From Burkholderia ambifaria (lineage in GTDB: Bacteria; Pseudomonadota; Gammaproteobacteria; Burkholderiales; Burkholderiaceae), in the NCBI RefSeq assembly GCF_001443045.1, contig NZ_LKPJ01000019.1:1458-65457 (forward strand): a stretch of 64,000 bases of DNA, in the 5' to 3' direction. Of the stretch, positions 30,022 to 40,140 are shown piece after piece. Each line of letters starts with the position of its first letter. Position 1 is the first letter of the stretch. The translations under genes were made by a program, and so were the position numbers. The notes beneath the pieces were generated by a model. It was not told the origin of the DNA. It searched no databases and saw nothing but the letters and a program-made list of their open reading frames with translations.

Positions 30022-30432
30022 TCAGTCGGTCGTGGCGGGAGGGGGCGGAGCGGCGGGACCTAGGTCGGCATCCGGCACCCAGAATACCGCACGCCCGTCC
30101 GGCGTGTCGCGCTCGTCGACTTCTACCGGCCGCAGGCGGCCGCCGCGACACGGGCCGCCGACGCACTTGCCGGTATCCGGTGCGTAGATCGCGCCGTGCG
30201 TCGCGCACATCAGGTAAAGGCCCGACGACTCGAAGAACTGCCCCTCGGCCCAGTCGAGTTCCATCGGCACGTGCGCGCAGCGATTCAGGTAGCCATACGC
30301 GCGGCCGTCGTAGCGCACAAAGAACACGACCGCCTGCTCGCCGCGCAGCGTCGCGTCGACGCGCACGCCGGCGCCGCCGTCGGTCAGCGCGTCCGATGCG
30401 CACACGCGCACGGCTTCCGGCGCCGCGCTCAT
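30022..30432 (-). CDS. Rieske [2Fe-2S] domain protein
   Basis: A 136-aa single-domain Rieske protein with a CAH motif (NRCAHVPMEL) and a CATHGAIY motif, together giving the two Cys and two His ligands, and a conserved GGPCRGG loop. It is soluble by sequence, so it is an electron-transfer or sensor protein of the nitrite-reductase small subunit type. I chose the ATG at 30432 because it overlaps the phosphatase stop by 4 bp (ATGA); an in-frame ATG at 30450 would add six residues. The partner oxygenase is not visible nearby. Confidence 0.85.
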   Translation of the reverse strand: MSAAPEAVRVCASDALTDGGAGVRVDATLRGEQAVVFFVRYDGRAYGYLNRCAHVPMELDWAEGQFFESSGLYLMCATHGAIYAPDTGKCVGGPCRGGRLRPVEVDERDTPDGRAVFWVPDADLGPAAPPPPATTD

Positions 30433-31088
30433 GCGTGCTCCCGCAGCCATGCCGCCAGCGCGACGACGTCCGGCGCGACGAAGCGCGGCGTCAGCGCGGC
30501 CAGCGCGTCGGCCGTATGCGCACCGTACGAGACGCCGATGCCGGCCGCCCCTGCGCTCGCGGCCATCTGCAGGTCGTGCGTGGTATCTCCGATCATCACG
30601 GTACGCGCAAGATCCTGCCCCAATTCACGGGACAGTTCGTGCAGCATCGCCGGGTGCGGCTTCGAGAACGTCTCGTCCGCACAGCGCGTCGCATCGAACA
30701 GGCTCGTCAGCTTCGACTGGTCGAGTACGCGGTTCAGCCCAACCCGGCCCTTGCCGGTCGCGACCGCCAGCAGGTAGCCCGTATCGCGCAATTCCGCGAG
30801 CAGTTCGCGCACGCCGGCGAACAACGTGATGCGCTGATCGTCCAGCAGGTAGTGATAGCGGTAACGCTCGGCCAGCCGCGGATACTCGGACGGATCGAGG
30901 GTCGGAGCGGTAATCTGCAGCGCATCGCGCAGGCCGAGGCCGATCACGTAGCGGGACGCCTCGTCCGACGGCGTGGGCAGGCCGAGATCGCGGCAAGCCG
31001 CCTGGATGCTATGCGCGATGTGCGCAGTCGAATCCATCAGCGTGCCGTCCCAGTCGAAGACGATCAAATCAAATTGCTGTCGGGCCAT
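30429..31088 (-). CDS. HAD-superfamily phosphatase (phosphoglycolate phosphatase-like)
   Basis: A 219-aa HAD subfamily IA hydrolase. Motif I is IVFDWDGTLMDSTAH with the nucleophile Asp, motif II is VATGKGR, and motif IV is MIGDTTHDLQMAASAG. It resembles phosphoglycolate phosphatase, but its position after rluC is that of the broader HAD-IA group, so the substrate is uncertain. It starts 5 bp after the rluC stop and is coupled to the Rieske gene. Confidence 0.88.
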   Translation of the reverse strand: MARQQFDLIVFDWDGTLMDSTAHIAHSIQAACRDLGLPTPSDEASRYVIGLGLRDALQITAPTLDPSEYPRLAERYRYHYLLDDQRITLFAGVRELLAELRDTGYLLAVATGKGRVGLNRVLDQSKLTSLFDATRCADETFSKPHPAMLHELSRELGQDLARTVMIGDTTHDLQMAASAGAAGIGVSYGAHTADALAALTPRFVAPDVVALAAWLREHA

Positions 31089-31093
31089 GCGAA

Positions 31094-32098
31094 TCAGGCG
31101 GTATCGCGCAGAGCGCTGAGTTGATCAAGAAAGCGCCGGCATTCGTCCGGCAGCGGCGCGTCGAACTGCAGCGGCTCGCCGGTCAGCGGATGCGCGAGCT
31201 TCAGCCGGTACGCATGCAGGAACATCCGTTTCAGCGACGGTTGCGCATTCGCGCGCGCCAGCGCCTTGTTCAGTGCGAAATCGCCGTACTTGGCGTCGCC
31301 GGCGATCGGCAGGCCGAGATGCGCGAGGTGCACCCGGATCTGATGGGTGCGACCCGTTTTGAGTTCCGCTTCAACCAGCGCGTAGTGGGGCCAGCTTTCG
31401 ACCAGGTTGAACACCGTGTGCGACGGCAGGCCGTCGTCCTGCACGCGCACGCGCCGCTCCCCTTCCGGGGTCGAATACTTGAACAGCGGCGCCTTTACCG
31501 CGCGGCGGCGGCCCCAGTCGGGCTGCCATTCACCGTGTCCGCACGCGAAGTAGCGCTTGTCCATCCGGTTTTCGCGGATCTGCTCGTGCAGGCCGACGAG
31601 CGCCGAGCGCTTCTTCGCGAGCATCAGGATCCCGGACGTCTCGCGGTCGAGCCGGTGCACCAGTTCGAGGAATTTCGCGCGCGGGCGCGCCTGACGCATC
31701 TGCTCGATCACGCCGAACGCGACGCCGCTGCCGCCATGCACCGCGACGCCGGCCGGCTTGTTGATGACGAGCATCGCGTCGTCTTCGTACAGCACGTCGA
31801 ACTGCGCGGGCGGCACGACCGGCGTGTCGGCGCGCGCGAGGTCGGCCGCGGCCACCCGCACGGGCGGCACGCGGACGATGTCGCCGAATGCGAGGCGGTA
31901 CTGGGCGTCGACCCGACCCTTGTTTACGCGCACTTCGCCGCTGCGCAGGATCCGGTAAATATGGCTTTTGGGCACGCCTTTACAGACGCGCAACAGGAAG
32001 TTGTCGATCCGCTGACCAGCCGAGTTTTCGTCGATCTGGAGCATCGATACCTGGCCGCTTGCGACCGAATTCTGGGATATTTTGCCTAACTCATTCAT
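31094..32098 (-). CDS. rluC: 23S rRNA pseudouridine synthase RluC
   Basis: A 334-aa enzyme for pseudouridines 955, 2504 and 2580 (E. coli numbering) of 23S rRNA. An N-terminal S4 RNA-binding domain covers about residues 24-75 (GQRIDNFLLRVCKGVPKSHI). The catalytic Asp is in LVHRLDRETSGILMLAKK. It is divergent from rne, the usual proteobacterial arrangement. The first ATG at 32098 is used; GTG or ATG codons a few residues later are possible. Confidence 0.95.
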   Translation of the reverse strand: MNELGKISQNSVASGQVSMLQIDENSAGQRIDNFLLRVCKGVPKSHIYRILRSGEVRVNKGRVDAQYRLAFGDIVRVPPVRVAAADLARADTPVVPPAQFDVLYEDDAMLVINKPAGVAVHGGSGVAFGVIEQMRQARPRAKFLELVHRLDRETSGILMLAKKRSALVGLHEQIRENRMDKRYFACGHGEWQPDWGRRRAVKAPLFKYSTPEGERRVRVQDDGLPSHTVFNLVESWPHYALVEAELKTGRTHQIRVHLAHLGLPIAGDAKYGDFALNKALARANAQPSLKRMFLHAYRLKLAHPLTGEPLQFDAPLPDECRRFLDQLSALRDTA

Positions 32099-32822
32099 AC
32101 TGAATATAATTTTGCCCAGCCTGACGTTGAGGGTGGCCTGACAGGCCGGCCCCGGCTGAATCGGGCAAGGCGCAAGCGCAAACCATCATTTTACTTGCGC
32201 CGGGGGTCCGCTGCTCGCCCCTAATCAAAGAGATGCAGCAAGTTGCACGCACGGCGCCGGCCGTCGGCAAGGATCGCGCCCACAGGCGGATTCGGTCGAC
32301 AAGGCGCCGCGGTAACGGAAAGTTGGTTGAAAAGAATTTGATCGGCAGCCCGACGGCGCGAAGTGCGTCCGCGGGCTGCCGGTTGCGAAAATTACGGCGT
32401 TGCGCCCGATTTGGCCCCGCGAAGCGTGCGGGGCTTGGCGACGTCAAACCAGGGAAGTACACCCCAGGCGGGAAAGTCGGGCTGGATTCGATACTCCCCG
32501 CTGCGGCCCAAGCCGCAGCATCTGCCGCCCGTCGGCGCGCGCGACGCATTGCGCGCCCCCCGTGGCAGTGCCCCGGTCTCAGGCTTAGCGCGCTTTCGCA
32601 GCGTGCGGTGTGTGGACGCCGTGCTTTGAAGCCGTGTTCGCAGGTGCCCTATGGCCGCCGGCCCCGTCTTTCGGGCCCAAGCGCCTCTTCAGGCAATTCT
32701 CCCCGCCATCCTTCCCGCTCCAGCGTGCTTGTGACAACACAACAAGGCGCGGCCTGCCGTCGTTCCCGCCCTCGCGACTGACAACCGCGAGGCGCCGGCA
32801 GCAGAGCCGCCTGGAGTCGTTC
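32099..32822 (+). promoter_or_regulatory. Long hairpin-rich intergenic region and probable rne leader
   Basis: This 724-bp rluC/rne divergent gap has no convincing gene. It holds four perfect inverted repeats. GGCGCAAG/CTTGCGCC is at 32169-32201. CGGCAGCCCG/CGGGCTGCCG is at 32343-32381, with an extra GACG/CGTC inside. GCCCCGC/GCGGGGC is at 32414-32434, and GCTGCGGC-CCAA-GCCGCAGC at 32500-32519. In E. coli the long hairpin-rich rne 5' UTR mediates autoregulation by RNase E, and the last three hairpins here could play that role. I saw no convincing -35/-10 pair. Confidence 0.5.
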
Positions 32823-35800
32823 ATGAAACGCATGCTGTTCAATGCGACGCAGCAGGAGGAGCTGCGCGTCGCCATCGTCGATGGGCAGAAGCTCATCGAC
32901 ATCGACATCGAGACAGCCGGGCGCGAACAGCGCAAAGGCAATATCTACAAAGGTGTCATCACTCGTATCGAGCCGTCGCTCGAAGCGTGCTTCGTTAACT
33001 ACGGCGAAGACCGCCACGGCTTCCTGCCGTTCAAGGAAGTCGCCCGCCAGTACTTCAAGGAAGGCATCGACATGCGCTCCGCGCGCATCCAGGATGCCCT
33101 GCGCGAAGGCCAGGAGCTGATCGTCCAGGTCGAGAAGGAAGAGCGCGGCAACAAGGGCGCCGCCCTCACGACCTTCATCTCGCTCGCCGGCCGCTACCTC
33201 GTGCTGATGCCGAACAACCCGCGCGGCGGCGGCGTGTCGCGCCGGATCGAAGGCGACGAGCGCCAGGAACTGCGTGAAACCATGGCGCAGCTGCAGATTC
33301 CGGACGGCATGAGCATGATTGCCCGCACCGCGGGCATCGGCCGCAGCGCCGAGGAACTGCAGTGGGACCTGAACTACCTGCTGCAGCTGTGGCGCGCGAT
33401 CGAAGCGGCGTCGCAAAGCGGCAACGCCGGCCAGCCGATGCTGATCTATCTGGAATCGAGCCTCGTGATCCGCGCGATCCGGGACTATTTCCAGCCCGAT
33501 ATCGGCGAAATCCTGATCGACACGACCGAGATCTACGATCAGGCCCGTGCGTTCATGGACATCGTGATGCCGGACAACGTGTCGAAGGTGAAGCGCTACC
33601 ACGACGACGTGCCGCTCTTCTCCCGCTTCCAGATCGAGCACCAGATCGAAACCGCGTACTCGCGCACGGTTCCGCTGCCGTCGGGCGGCGCGATCGTGAT
33701 CGACCACACCGAAGCGCTCGTCGCGATCGACGTGAACTCGGCGCGTGCGACCAAGGGCGCGGACATCGAGGAAACGGCGACCCGCACGAACCTCGAAGCA
33801 GCGGACGAAGTGGCCCGCCAGCTGCGCCTGCGCGACCTCGGCGGCCTGATCGTGATCGACTTCATCGACATGGAGTCGGCCAAGAGCCAACGCGAAGTCG
33901 AGCAGCGCCTGAAAGACGCGCTCAAGCACGACCGTGCGCGCGTGCAGATGGGCAAGATCTCCCGCTTCGGCCTGATGGAACTGTCGCGCCAGCGCCTGCG
34001 TCCGGCCCTGTCGGAAGGCAGCCACGTGACGTGCCCGCGCTGTAACGGCACCGGCCACATCCGCGATACCGAATCGTCCGCGCTGCAGGTCCTGCGGATC
34101 ATTCAGGAAGAAGCGATGAAGGAAAACACCGCGGCGATCCACTGCCAGGTGCCGGTCGAGGTGACCGCCTTCCTGCTCAACGAAAAGCGTCAGGAAATCA
34201 ACAAGATCGAGTCGCGCTTCAAGGTCGGCATCGTGCTGATCCCGAACAAGCACCTCGACACGCCGCACTACAAGCTCGAGCGCCTGCGCCACGACGACGC
34301 GCGCCTCGACGATCCGCGTGCGTCCTGGAAGATGGCCGAGGAAGCCGCCCGTGAACTGGAGTCGGAAACCGGCTACAGCAAGCGCGCAGCCGATGTGAAG
34401 CCGAAGCAGGAAGCGGCCGTCAAGGGCATCACGCCCGAGCGTCCGGCTCCGAGCCCGGCTCCGCAGCGTCCGGCCGAGCCGGTTGCGGTGCCCGCCCCTG
34501 CCCCGGTTGCTGCGGCAAGCGGCGGCTTCATTGGCTGGCTGAAGGGTCTGTTCGGCATGTCGCCGGCTCCGGCACCCGCGCCGGTTGCACCGGAACCGGC
34601 GAAGGAACAGGCAGCCCGTCCCGCCCGCGGCGAGCGCACCGAGAAGTCCGAGCAACGCGGCGAACGCGGCGGCGATCGCAACCGCAACCGCCGTGGCGGC
34701 GCCCAGCAGGCTCAGGGTGGTCGCGACCAGGCAGCGGCAGGCCGCGGCCAGTCGCAACGCCAGGAACGCGAAGGCAAGGAAGTTCGCGAGCCGCGTGAAC
34801 CGCGTGAGGGTCGCGAACCGCGTGAAGGCCGCGAGCCGCGCGAAAGCCGTGAAGGTCGTGACGGCCGCGAGGGCCGTGGCCCGCGCGAAGGCCGCGAACC
34901 GCGTGAAAGCCGTGAGTCGCGCGAACCGCGCGAGAACCGCGAACCGCGCGAGCGCGCCGAGCAACAGGAAGCCGTCGAGGCAGCCGGTCGCGGCGAGCGC
35001 CAGGAACGCGGCGAACGTCGTGAGCGCGGTGAGCGCCGTAAGCCGACGCAACACGCGGCGACGCTCGAGACCGTCACCCGTGGCGAACATCCGGAAGCGG
35101 AAGCCGACCAGGCCGTCGCAACGGCGCTGCCGGGCGCCGATGTCGCCGCCGACGCGGAAGCCGGCGCACGTGACGGCGAGGAACGTCGCCGCCGCCGCCG
35201 CGGCCGCCGCGGTGGTCGTCGCGAGCGCGAGGACGAAGGCGCAGTCGTCGAGCACGCCGAACAAGGCGTGGACGGCGAAGCCGTCGTGCACGCGGTGACG
35301 GCGGAAGCCCAAGGCGCGGTCGAGCCGGCCCATACGACCGCACCGGTCGCCGTAGCAGCCGTCGCTGCAGCAGGCGCCGTGGTTGCCGAAGCAGCAGTCG
35401 AGCAGCGTGCCGAAGCAGTCGCACCGGCTGCGGTCGAGTCGCAACCGGCACCGGTTCGTGTCGAAGCGACGCCGGTCGCACCGATCGAGCCCGCACCGGC
35501 AGCCGAATCGGCACCGGTCGCGCCGGCCGCTGCTCCGGAAGCCGGCCCGGCTCCGGTTACGGTTTCGCCGACCGATGCGTTCGAAGTGCCGGCCACGCCG
35601 GCTGCCGTCGAAGCGCCGCAGTCCGCGCCCGTCGAGCAAGCCGCACCGGCACCGGTCGTCGCAGCCGAAGTCGCTCCGGCAGCCGTCGAACCGGCCTACG
35701 TCGAGACAGCACCGGTCGAAGCCGTTGCCACGCCGGCTCCAGCGCCCGCCCAGCCGGTCGCTACGCCCGCTTCGGCGAGCCTCGATGTCGTGCTGGAACA

Positions 35801-35960
35801 GGCCGGTCTCGTGTGGGTGAACACGGACGCCGACAAGTTCCGCGCCGCACAGGAAGCCGCGTCGCGCCTGCCGCGTCCGTCCCGCGTGCCGCGCGAACGC
35901 AAGGCACTGCCGCCGGTCGACTCGACCCCGATGCAGCAGGTCGAAACGTCGCACCGCTAA
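32823..35960 (+). CDS. rne: Ribonuclease E
   Basis: A 1045-aa endoribonuclease and degradosome scaffold. The catalytic N-terminal half ([16 protein letters not shown], the S1 domain near 38-120, [13 protein letters not shown] and VIDFIDM with the metal-binding Asp residues) is well conserved. The Zn-link CPRCNGTGH is near residue 402. A short helix [13 protein letters not shown] near 570 fits the membrane-binding amphipathic segment. Then come an Arg/Glu repeat tract (about 650-735), an Arg patch and a Pro/Ala/Val-rich tail. The extreme C-terminus [16 protein letters not shown] looks like a conserved short motif. The ATG at 32823 fits the family start. Confidence 0.97.
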   Translation: MKRMLFNATQQEELRVAIVDGQKLIDIDIETAGREQRKGNIYKGVITRIEPSLEACFVNYGEDRHGFLPFKEVARQYFKEGIDMRSARIQDALREGQELIVQVEKEERGNKGAALTTFISLAGRYLVLMPNNPRGGGVSRRIEGDERQELRETMAQLQIPDGMSMIARTAGIGRSAEELQWDLNYLLQLWRAIEAASQSGNAGQPMLIYLESSLVIRAIRDYFQPDIGEILIDTTEIYDQARAFMDIVMPDNVSKVKRYHDDVPLFSRFQIEHQIETAYSRTVPLPSGGAIVIDHTEALVAIDVNSARATKGADIEETATRTNLEAADEVARQLRLRDLGGLIVIDFIDMESAKSQREVEQRLKDALKHDRARVQMGKISRFGLMELSRQRLRPALSEGSHVTCPRCNGTGHIRDTESSALQVLRIIQEEAMKENTAAIHCQVPVEVTAFLLNEKRQEINKIESRFKVGIVLIPNKHLDTPHYKLERLRHDDARLDDPRASWKMAEEAARELESETGYSKRAADVKPKQEAAVKGITPERPAPSPAPQRPAEPVAVPAPAPVAAASGGFIGWLKGLFGMSPAPAPAPVAPEPAKEQAARPARGERTEKSEQRGERGGDRNRNRRGGAQQAQGGRDQAAAGRGQSQRQEREGKEVREPREPREGREPREGREPRESREGRDGREGRGPREGREPRESRESREPRENREPRERAEQQEAVEAAGRGERQERGERRERGERRKPTQHAATLETVTRGEHPEAEADQAVATALPGADVAADAEAGARDGEERRRRRRGRRGGRREREDEGAVVEHAEQGVDGEAVVHAVTAEAQGAVEPAHTTAPVAVAAVAAAGAVVAEAAVEQRAEAVAPAAVESQPAPVRVEATPVAPIEPAPAAESAPVAPAAAPEAGPAPVTVSPTDAFEVPATPAAVEAPQSAPVEQAAPAPVVAAEVAPAAVEPAYVETAPVEAVATPAPAPAQPVATPASASLDVVLEQAGLVWVNTDADKFRAAQEAASRLPRPSRVPRERKALPPVDSTPMQQVETSHR
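34785..34965 (+). repeat. Imperfect 9/18-bp tandem repeats inside rne
   Basis: Imperfect tandem copies of CGTGAAGGCCGCGAACCG-type units encode [12 protein letters not shown] repeats in the RNase E tail. The codons stay in frame throughout, so length changes in whole units would be tolerated. Arg-rich tracts of this kind bind RNA in other RNase E proteins. Confidence 0.75.
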
Positions 35961-35980
35961 GCGGCGCGTCGCCCGACCAG

Positions 35981-36010
35981 GAAAAGCCCGCCTCCGGCGG
36001 GCTTTTCCAT
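35981..36010 (+). terminator. Rho-independent terminator after rne
   Basis: A 12-bp stem GAAAAGCCCGCC/GGCGGGCTTTTC with a 3-base loop, 20 bp after the rne stop. The A/T arms make it usable in both directions. Confidence 0.88.
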
Positions 36011-36091
36011 TTCCGCGCTGCGGGTTTCCGCCCACCGGCCCGGCCGGCCGCTTGAGGCTAAAATGGAGGCTTGGCTCGCACTTCTTTCAAC

Positions 36092-37204
36092 ATGTCCCGA
36101 CGCATCATTCCTCTCGCCGACGTCAGCGGGATGCCGGATATCTCCGGCGTCGCGCATACCCCTGACGGTGCTTTGGCCGACACGTTCGCCAGGCCGCTGC
36201 GCGACCTGCGCATCTCGGTGACGGACCGCTGCAACTTCCGCTGCGTGTACTGCATGCCGCGGGACGTATTCGACAAGGACTACCCGTTCCTGCCGCACAG
36301 CGCCCTGCTCACGCACGAAGAGATCGAGCGCGTGGCGCGGCTGTTCGTCGCGCACGGCGTAGAAAAGATCCGGATCACGGGCGGCGAGCCGCTGCTGCGC
36401 AAGAACCTCGAATTCCTGATCGAGCGCCTCGCGCGCCTGACGACTCACGACGGCCGCCCGCTCGACCTGACGCTGACCACCAACGGCTCGCTGCTCGCGC
36501 GCAAGGCGCGTGCGCTGAAGGACGCCGGCCTCACGCGCGTGACGGTCAGTCTCGACGCGCTCGACGACACGCTGTTCAAGCGCATGAACGACGCCGATTT
36601 CGCGAGCGCGGACGTGCTCGACGGCATCTTCGCCGCGCAGGCCGCGGGCCTCGCCCCGGTCAAGGTCAACATGGTCGTGAAGCGCGGCACCAACGACGGC
36701 GAGATCCTGCCGATGGCCGAGCGCTTCCGCAGCACCGGCGTGATCCTGCGCTTCATCGAATACATGGACGTCGGTACGTCGAACGGCTGGAACATGACCG
36801 AAGTGCTGCCGTCTGCGGACGTCGTCGCGCGGATCGCCGAACAGTTCCCGCTCGTGCCACTCGAGCCGCACACGGCGGCGGAAACCGCGCAGCGCTGGGG
36901 CTACGCGGACGGCAGCGGCGAGATCGGCGTGATCTCTAGCGTCACGCAGGCATTCTGCGGCGACTGCACGCGCGCGCGGCTGTCGACCGAAGGCAAGCTG
37001 TACCTGTGCCTGTTCGCATCCACAGGCCATGACCTGCGCGCGCTGGTACGTGGCGGCGCCACCGACGCCGAAATCGCGACCGCGATCGCCCGGATCTGGC
37101 AGGCCCGTACCGACCGCTATTCGCAGCTGCGCGGCAGCGCGGCCGCCGACGCCGCGCCCGACGGCGCCGGCAAGCGCGTCGAAATGTCGTACATCGGCGG
37201 CTGA
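36092..37204 (+). CDS. moaA: GTP 3',8-cyclase MoaA
   Basis: A 370-aa radical-SAM enzyme that starts molybdenum-cofactor synthesis from GTP. The N-terminal cluster motif is CNFRCVYC and the C-terminal cluster is in [19 protein letters not shown]. The GG end (SYIGG) is the MoaA signature tail. I chose the ATG at 36092 (MSRRIIPL) over the TTG at 36071, which has a GGAGG too close to it. It is the first gene of moaA-mobA-moeA. Confidence 0.94.
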   Translation: MSRRIIPLADVSGMPDISGVAHTPDGALADTFARPLRDLRISVTDRCNFRCVYCMPRDVFDKDYPFLPHSALLTHEEIERVARLFVAHGVEKIRITGGEPLLRKNLEFLIERLARLTTHDGRPLDLTLTTNGSLLARKARALKDAGLTRVTVSLDALDDTLFKRMNDADFASADVLDGIFAAQAAGLAPVKVNMVVKRGTNDGEILPMAERFRSTGVILRFIEYMDVGTSNGWNMTEVLPSADVVARIAEQFPLVPLEPHTAAETAQRWGYADGSGEIGVISSVTQAFCGDCTRARLSTEGKLYLCLFASTGHDLRALVRGGATDAEIATAIARIWQARTDRYSQLRGSAAADAAPDGAGKRVEMSYIGG

Positions 37205-37232
37205 CGCGCGCCGCCCGCCCCGACTTCCCGCA

Positions 37233-37850
37233 ATGTCCGCTTCCGCCTCGCCTTCCGTCACCGGCCTGCTGCTTGCGGGCGGACGTGCCACGCGCATGGA
37301 CGGCGCCGACAAGGGCCTGCAGCTGCTCGACGGCACGCCGCTCGCGCTGCACGTGCTGCGCCGGCTCTCGCCGCAGGTCGACGAGACGCTGATCAGCGCG
37401 AATCGGAACGCCGATCGCTACGCCGAGCTCGGTGCGCCGTTCGGCGCGCGCATCGTGCCGGACGAAACACCCGATTTCCCCGGCCCGCTCGCGGGCCTGC
37501 TTGCCGGCATGCGGGCAGCGCGCGCACCGCTCGTCGCGTGCTCGCCGTGCGATACGCCCTATTTGCCGGCCGATCTCGTCGCGCGGCTGCACGCGGCGCT
37601 CGACGCGCAGCAGGCCGACATCGCGATGGCAGTTACCGTCGACACGCAGCACGCGCGTTCGCCGCAGCCAACCTTCGCGCTGCTGCGCACATCGCTCGCC
37701 GACGATCTCGCCGCCGGACTCGCGGCCGGCGAGCGCAAGGTCCGTGCGTGGTACGCACGCCACAAGACGGTCGAAGTCGAGTTTCGCGACGAGCGTGCGT
37801 TTTACAATGCCAACTCCTGGCAGGAACTCGCCGCGCTTGCCCGCCGCTGA
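37233..37850 (+). CDS. mobA: Molybdenum cofactor guanylyltransferase MobA
   Basis: A 205-aa nucleotidyltransferase that attaches GMP to molybdopterin. The GTP-binding motif LLLAGGRATRMDGADKGLQ is near residues 12-30, and CSPCDTPYLPADL carries the metal-binding Asp. The ATG at 37233 fits the family start; the frame upstream lies over moaA. The gap to moaA is 28 bp. Confidence 0.93.
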   Translation: MSASASPSVTGLLLAGGRATRMDGADKGLQLLDGTPLALHVLRRLSPQVDETLISANRNADRYAELGAPFGARIVPDETPDFPGPLAGLLAGMRAARAPLVACSPCDTPYLPADLVARLHAALDAQQADIAMAVTVDTQHARSPQPTFALLRTSLADDLAAGLAAGERKVRAWYARHKTVEVEFRDERAFYNANSWQELAALARR

Positions 37851-37955
37851 CGGCACCGGCATCCGTTCCCGCCCGCCGCATGCGCCTCCGCGCTCAGGCG
37901 CCCTCCGCGCGCCGCCGGCCACGAACCCGATACGCCTTGCGGCGCAGTCCGACTG

Positions 37956-39251
37956 ATGATCACCCAATCCTCACCCGCTTCCCGAACCGCCCCCGATTCC
38001 GATGCCCCGCTGTCGCTCGCCGATGCGCAAGCGCTCGCGTGCCGGTTCGCGGTGCCGGTCGACGGGTACGACACGGTGCCGCTGCATGACGCGCTCGACC
38101 GCGTGCTCGCAGCCGACGTGAACGCGCCGTTCGACATTCCCGCGTACGACAATTCGGCGATGGACGGCTACGCGTTCGACGGCAGCGCTGGCGCACCTGC
38201 ATCGGCCGCCGACATCACGCTGACGGTCGCCGGCGCGGCGTTCGCCGGCCATCCATTCGATGGCACGGTGGTGCCCGGCGCGTGCATCCGCATCATGACC
38301 GGCGCGCCGATGCCGGCTGGATGTGACACGGTCATTCCGCAGGAGCACGTGCGCGTCGACGGCGACATCATCCGCTTCGCCGCGCACGACGTCGCGCGCG
38401 GCGCGAACTGCCGCCGGGCCGGCGAGGATCTCGCGCGCGGCGCGTGCGCGCTCGCCTCCGGCCGCATCCTGCGCCCGTCCGATCTCGGCCTGCTCGCATC
38501 GTTCGGGTTGCGCGAAATCACGGTGCGCCGCCGCGTGCGCGTCGCCGTGTTCTCGACCGGCGACGAACTGCGCGAACCCGGCGAGCCGCTCGGCCGCGGC
38601 ACGCTGTACGACAGCAATCGCGGAATGCTGATCGCGATGCTCGAAAGGCTGCATATCGACGCGCTCGATCTGGGGATCGTCCGCGACGATCCGGCCGCGC
38701 TCGAACGCGCGCTGCGCGATGCCACCGCCGCACGGGCCGACGCAGTGATCACGTCGGGCGGCGTGTCGGTCGGCGAAGCCGATTTCACGCGCGACGTGAT
38801 GGCACGGCTCGGCGACGTGACCTTCGCAAGCCTCGCACTGCGGCCGGGCCGGCCGCTCGCATGCGGCACGCTCGCGCGCGCGGGCGACGATGCCGGCCAA
38901 GTGCTGTTCTTCGGGCTGCCCGGCAATCCGGTCGCGTCCGCCGTGACGTTCTACGCGATCGTGCGCCCCGCGCTCCTGACACTGGCCGGCGCGCACACGC
39001 CGCCGCCGGCGACGTACACGGCGCTCAGCACACAGACCCTGAAAAAGCGTCCGGGGCGCACCGAATACCTGCGCGCCGTCGCGACGCGCGCCGCCGACGG
39101 CCAGTGGCATGTCGCGCCGGCAGGTTCGCAGAGTTCCGCATCGCTGAGCGGTCTCGCGGCCGCCAACTGTTTCATCGTCCTGGGCCACGATTCCGCGGCA
39201 GTCGACGCGGGCGCCCCGGTCGACATCCTGCCGCTCGACGGCCTGATCTGA
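37956..39251 (+). CDS. moeA: Molybdopterin molybdenumtransferase MoeA
   Basis: A 431-aa enzyme that inserts molybdate into adenylylated molybdopterin. The motif YDNSAMDGYAF, MTGAPMPAGCDTVIPQE, the MoCF-biosynthesis block VITSGGVSVGEADF and LPGNPVASAVTFY are all present. It lies about 105 bp after mobA in the same direction. Confidence 0.95.
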   Translation: MITQSSPASRTAPDSDAPLSLADAQALACRFAVPVDGYDTVPLHDALDRVLAADVNAPFDIPAYDNSAMDGYAFDGSAGAPASAADITLTVAGAAFAGHPFDGTVVPGACIRIMTGAPMPAGCDTVIPQEHVRVDGDIIRFAAHDVARGANCRRAGEDLARGACALASGRILRPSDLGLLASFGLREITVRRRVRVAVFSTGDELREPGEPLGRGTLYDSNRGMLIAMLERLHIDALDLGIVRDDPAALERALRDATAARADAVITSGGVSVGEADFTRDVMARLGDVTFASLALRPGRPLACGTLARAGDDAGQVLFFGLPGNPVASAVTFYAIVRPALLTLAGAHTPPPATYTALSTQTLKKRPGRTEYLRAVATRAADGQWHVAPAGSQSSASLSGLAAANCFIVLGHDSAAVDAGAPVDILPLDGLI

Positions 39252-39288
39252 ATTCCAATCGGTATATCTCTACGGGGGCAATCCGCAC

Positions 39289-39564
39289 ATGAAGAAACAA
39301 ATCTCGTCGATCGCCGCGGGGCAGACCGCGAAGGCGCTGATCCTCGTCTACCTGACGTTCAGCGTGCCGATCGTGCTGCTCGGCATCCTGGTCGCGTACA
39401 TCCGCTACGGGATGGTCGAACTGAGCACGATCCTGAGCGCGCTGCTGCTGAACGCGATCCTCGGTTTCGTGCTGCTGTGGATCGCCTGCCACGCGTACAA
39501 CTGGGTCGCGTCACGCTTCGGCGGCATCGAGATCGTGCTGTCCGATCCGCCGGAGGAAGCGTGA
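39289..39564 (+). CDS. Small two-helix membrane protein, unknown function
   Basis: A 91-aa protein with two strong membrane segments (about residues 17-37 and 46-68) and a short polar C-terminus ending DPPEEA. GGGGG lies about 10 bp before the ATG. It overlaps the next gene by 4 bp (GTGA), so the two are probably co-translated. I do not recognise the family. Confidence 0.8.
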   Translation: MKKQISSIAAGQTAKALILVYLTFSVPIVLLGILVAYIRYGMVELSTILSALLLNAILGFVLLWIACHAYNWVASRFGGIEIVLSDPPEEA

Positions 39565-40046
39565 GCGGCACGCCGCTGATCCGTGCGGCCGAAGCGCACG
39601 ACGTCGGCGCGATCCTCGCACTGATGCGCGAGCTGGCCGAGTTCGAGAAACTCACGCACCTGTTCGTCGCGAGCGAAGCCGATCTGGCCGACGCACTGTT
39701 CGGCGAACGCCCCGCCGCCGAAGCGCTCGTGGCCGAGCGCGACGGCGCGATCGTCGCGTATGCGCTGTTCTTCCACAACTATTCGACGTTCCTCGGCCGT
39801 CGCGGCCTGTATCTCGAGGATCTGTACGTGCAGCCGTCGCAGCGCGGCACGGGGCTCGGCACCGCGATGCTGCAGCACCTCGCGGCACTCGCCGTCGAAC
39901 GCCGCTGCGGGCGCTTCGAATGGTCGGTGCTCGACTGGAACCAGCCGGCAATCGATTTCTACGAGAAGATGGGCGCGACCGTGCTGCCGGACTGGCGAAT
40001 CGTGCGCGTCACCGGCGACGCGCTGGACGCGCTCGCCGCACGCTGA
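39561..40046 (+). CDS. GNAT-family N-acetyltransferase
   Basis: A 161-aa acetyltransferase of the SSAT/YhbS-like GNAT type. LYLEDLYVQPSQRGTGLGTAML is the acetyl-CoA binding motif A, and WNQPAIDFYEKMGA the motif B. I chose the GTG at 39561, which has GGAGGA 4-9 bp upstream and overlaps the previous stop. The substrate is unknown; diamine or thialysine acetylation is possible by resemblance. Confidence 0.88.
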   Translation: MSGTPLIRAAEAHDVGAILALMRELAEFEKLTHLFVASEADLADALFGERPAAEALVAERDGAIVAYALFFHNYSTFLGRRGLYLEDLYVQPSQRGTGLGTAMLQHLAALAVERRCGRFEWSVLDWNQPAIDFYEKMGATVLPDWRIVRVTGDALDALAAR

Positions 40047-40079
40047 ACGCGGGCCGGCCACACCGGTCGCCGCTTCGAA

Positions 40080-40106
40080 AAAACGGGCGCCGCGGCGCCC
40101 GTTCTT
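40080..40106. terminator. Terminator between the GNAT gene and rmuC
   Basis: A 10-bp stem AACGGGCGCC (40082-40091) and GGCGCCCGTT (40094-40103) with an A-run before it and a T-rich tail after it, between convergent genes. Confidence 0.75.
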
Positions 40107-40140
40107 CGTTCCAGCCGGTTGCGGCTGCACACGCCATGCG

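Noticed and set aside
32233-32781. A 182-codon plus-strand frame in the rne leader region
   Set aside because: It has a biased Arg/Ala/Pro composition, no ribosome binding site and spans the hairpins; better explained as untranslated leader.
32649-36035. A frame of more than 1100 codons antisense to rne
   Set aside because: It covers the repeat-rich rne gene on the opposite strand and its composition (runs of Arg, Leu, Phe and Gly) mirrors the rne codons; no domain is seen.
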